This document shows, piece by piece, positions 6,804 to 7,196 of a DNA stretch of 7,196 nucleotides. Each line of letters opens with the position of its first letter. The first letter of the stretch is position 1. Below the pieces are notes generated by a model. It worked only from the letters and a program-made list of their open reading frames with translations. It did no database searches and was not told where the DNA came from. The position numbers and the translations under genes were made by a program. Source of the DNA: an uncultured Rickettsiales bacterium (GTDB taxonomy: Bacteria > Pseudomonadota > Alphaproteobacteria > Rickettsiales > Midichloriaceae); contig CALKVD010000022.1 in the NCBI GenBank assembly GCA_937996615.1, forward strand, positions 1-7,196. Direction: 5' to 3'.

Positions 6804-7025
6804 ATGAAACTAGTTTCTTGTGTATTAGCAGCTGCTCTTGCTGTTTCTTCTGTATCTTTCGCATGCGCTAGCAGCACTCCTGCTGCAACTGATAGCGCAA
6901 TGACCAAAGAAACAACCACTACAGCAACTGTAGAAGGTAAAGATGGTGTGAAAAAAGTTACGACAACTACAAACACAACTTCTTCAAAAGAAACAGCTGC
7001 TGAAGAAAAAACTGAAAGCAAATAA
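6804..7025 (+). CDS. Small secreted Thr/Lys/Glu-rich protein, function unknown
   Basis: A 73-residue protein I cannot assign to a family. Residues 1-22 form a convincing Sec signal peptide: Lys2, a hydrophobic stretch LVSCVLAAALAVSSVSFA, then A-C-A before SS, a good signal peptidase I site after Ala22. Cys21 is a poor lipobox fit (S-F-A-C, with no Leu/Val/Ile at -3), so a lipoprotein is less likely. The mature 51 residues would be disordered: 16 Thr, 7 Lys and 6 Glu, with two TTTT blocks around a VEGKDGVKKV centre. The clear signal peptide and organised low-complexity tail argue that this is a real gene, although the open frame is short. Only a purine-rich AAAGAAAAAA precedes the ATG. It may be a periplasmic or exported protein. 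It has its own upstream repeat and a large inverted repeat 11 bases after the stop. An overlapping minus-strand frame is rejected. Confidence 0.75.
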   Translation: MKLVSCVLAAALAVSSVSFACASSTPAATDSAMTKETTTTATVEGKDGVKKVTTTTNTTSSKETAAEEKTESK

Positions 7026-7036
7026 GCTGTTAGTAT

Positions 7037-7141
7037 TAGCTACTATTTTGCGACCAAATAAAGAGACCAGATATATAAAAGCTATTTAGAACTTCAAAAT
7101 TCTAAACTCTATCTTTTTATTTGGACCGCAAGTAGTTGCTA
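7037..7141 (+). repeat. Large nested imperfect inverted repeat (possible structured RNA or palindromic element)
   Basis: The 29-base arms at 7037-7065 and 7113-7141 are near reverse complements. The core CCAAATAAA/TTTATTTGG is perfect, as are TAGC/GCTA, ACTA/TAGT and TGCG/CGCA, with small gaps between. Inside lies a second hairpin, TTTAGAA (7085-7091) with TTCTAAA (7100-7106). Two arm differences become G.U pairs if the plus strand is transcribed, but A.C mismatches on the minus strand, which favours an RNA in the same direction as the small gene. There is no T run right after it. It could be a 3' untranslated structure, a small RNA, or a miniature palindromic repeat element; the window has no second copy. 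Confidence 0.6.
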
Positions 7142-7145
7142 GATT

Positions 7146-7169
7146 GAGCTGCAGAGAGTAAATCAGCTC
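7146..7169 (+). terminator. Possible weak terminator hairpin
   Basis: GAGCTG (7146-7151) and CAGCTC (7164-7169) form a perfect 6-bp stem with a 12-base loop, followed by TTTATT. The loop is large and the T tract broken, so this is a weak candidate for ending the transcript of the small secreted protein. Confidence 0.3.
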
Positions 7170-7180
7170 TTTATTCATTG

Positions 7181-7196
7181 AGATCGGAAGAGCGTC
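7181..7196 (+). other. Illumina TruSeq adapter remnant at contig end
   Basis: The final 16 bases, AGATCGGAAGAGCGTC, equal the start of the standard Illumina TruSeq universal adapter as read through a short insert. This is almost surely untrimmed sequencing adapter and not genome. Annotation should stop at 7180. Confidence 0.93.

Noticed and set aside
6731..7021. 96-codon minus-strand open frame antisense to the small secreted protein
   Set aside because: Its Val/Ser-rich translation is the expected complement of Thr-rich codons, and the plus-strand frame has a proper signal peptide.
7037..7141. Inverted repeat as a whole-genome-amplification chimera
   Set aside because: A foldback artefact would give perfect arms. 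These differ at several places, two of them in a way that keeps RNA pairing.

Overview
The window is an AT-rich stretch of a bacterial chromosome that looks alphaproteobacterial and is most likely from a host-associated, Rickettsiales-like lineage. That placement is inferred from three things: the low-GC codon use, the truB-rpsO-pnp gene order typical of Alphaproteobacteria, and protein style such as the QueE N-terminus starting MFGNNP and the PheS C-terminus ending DARWLRNY. No search was possible, so the genus is open. The last 16 bases (7181-7196) match the start of the Illumina TruSeq adapter. This is therefore an assembled contig end, and genomic sequence probably stops at 7180.

Layout. 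Positions 1-4563 hold four minus-strand genes read in the order gatB, truB, rpsO, pnp. GatB is a subunit of the tRNA-dependent amidotransferase. TruB makes tRNA pseudouridine 55. RpsO is ribosomal protein S15. Pnp is polynucleotide phosphorylase, and its C-terminal RNA-binding part is cut off by the window edge. gatB and truB are 5 bases apart. rpsO and pnp are separated by a probable intrinsic terminator. A hairpin over the rpsO stop codon could control that terminator through alternative base pairing. A 241-base divergent region (4564-4804) separates this block from plus-strand pheS (phenylalanyl-tRNA synthetase alpha) and queE (7-carboxy-7-deazaguanine synthase, queuosine pathway).

The gene set is translation and RNA housekeeping: tRNA charging (gatB, pheS), tRNA modification (truB, queE), the ribosome (rpsO) and RNA turnover (pnp). 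Two placements are unusual. gatB sits where rbfA often precedes truB, and pheS is followed by queE rather than pheT.

The last 560 bases differ in character. They hold a 73-residue secreted Thr/Lys/Glu-rich protein of unknown function, with an inverted repeat upstream. Downstream lies a 105-base region with a nested imperfect inverted repeat that could be a structured RNA, a palindromic repeat element or a transcription end. I see no sign of a defence system, phage, transposase, CRISPR array or tRNA. The most interesting material is the rpsO-pnp attenuator-like region and the terminal inverted repeat next to the small secreted protein.
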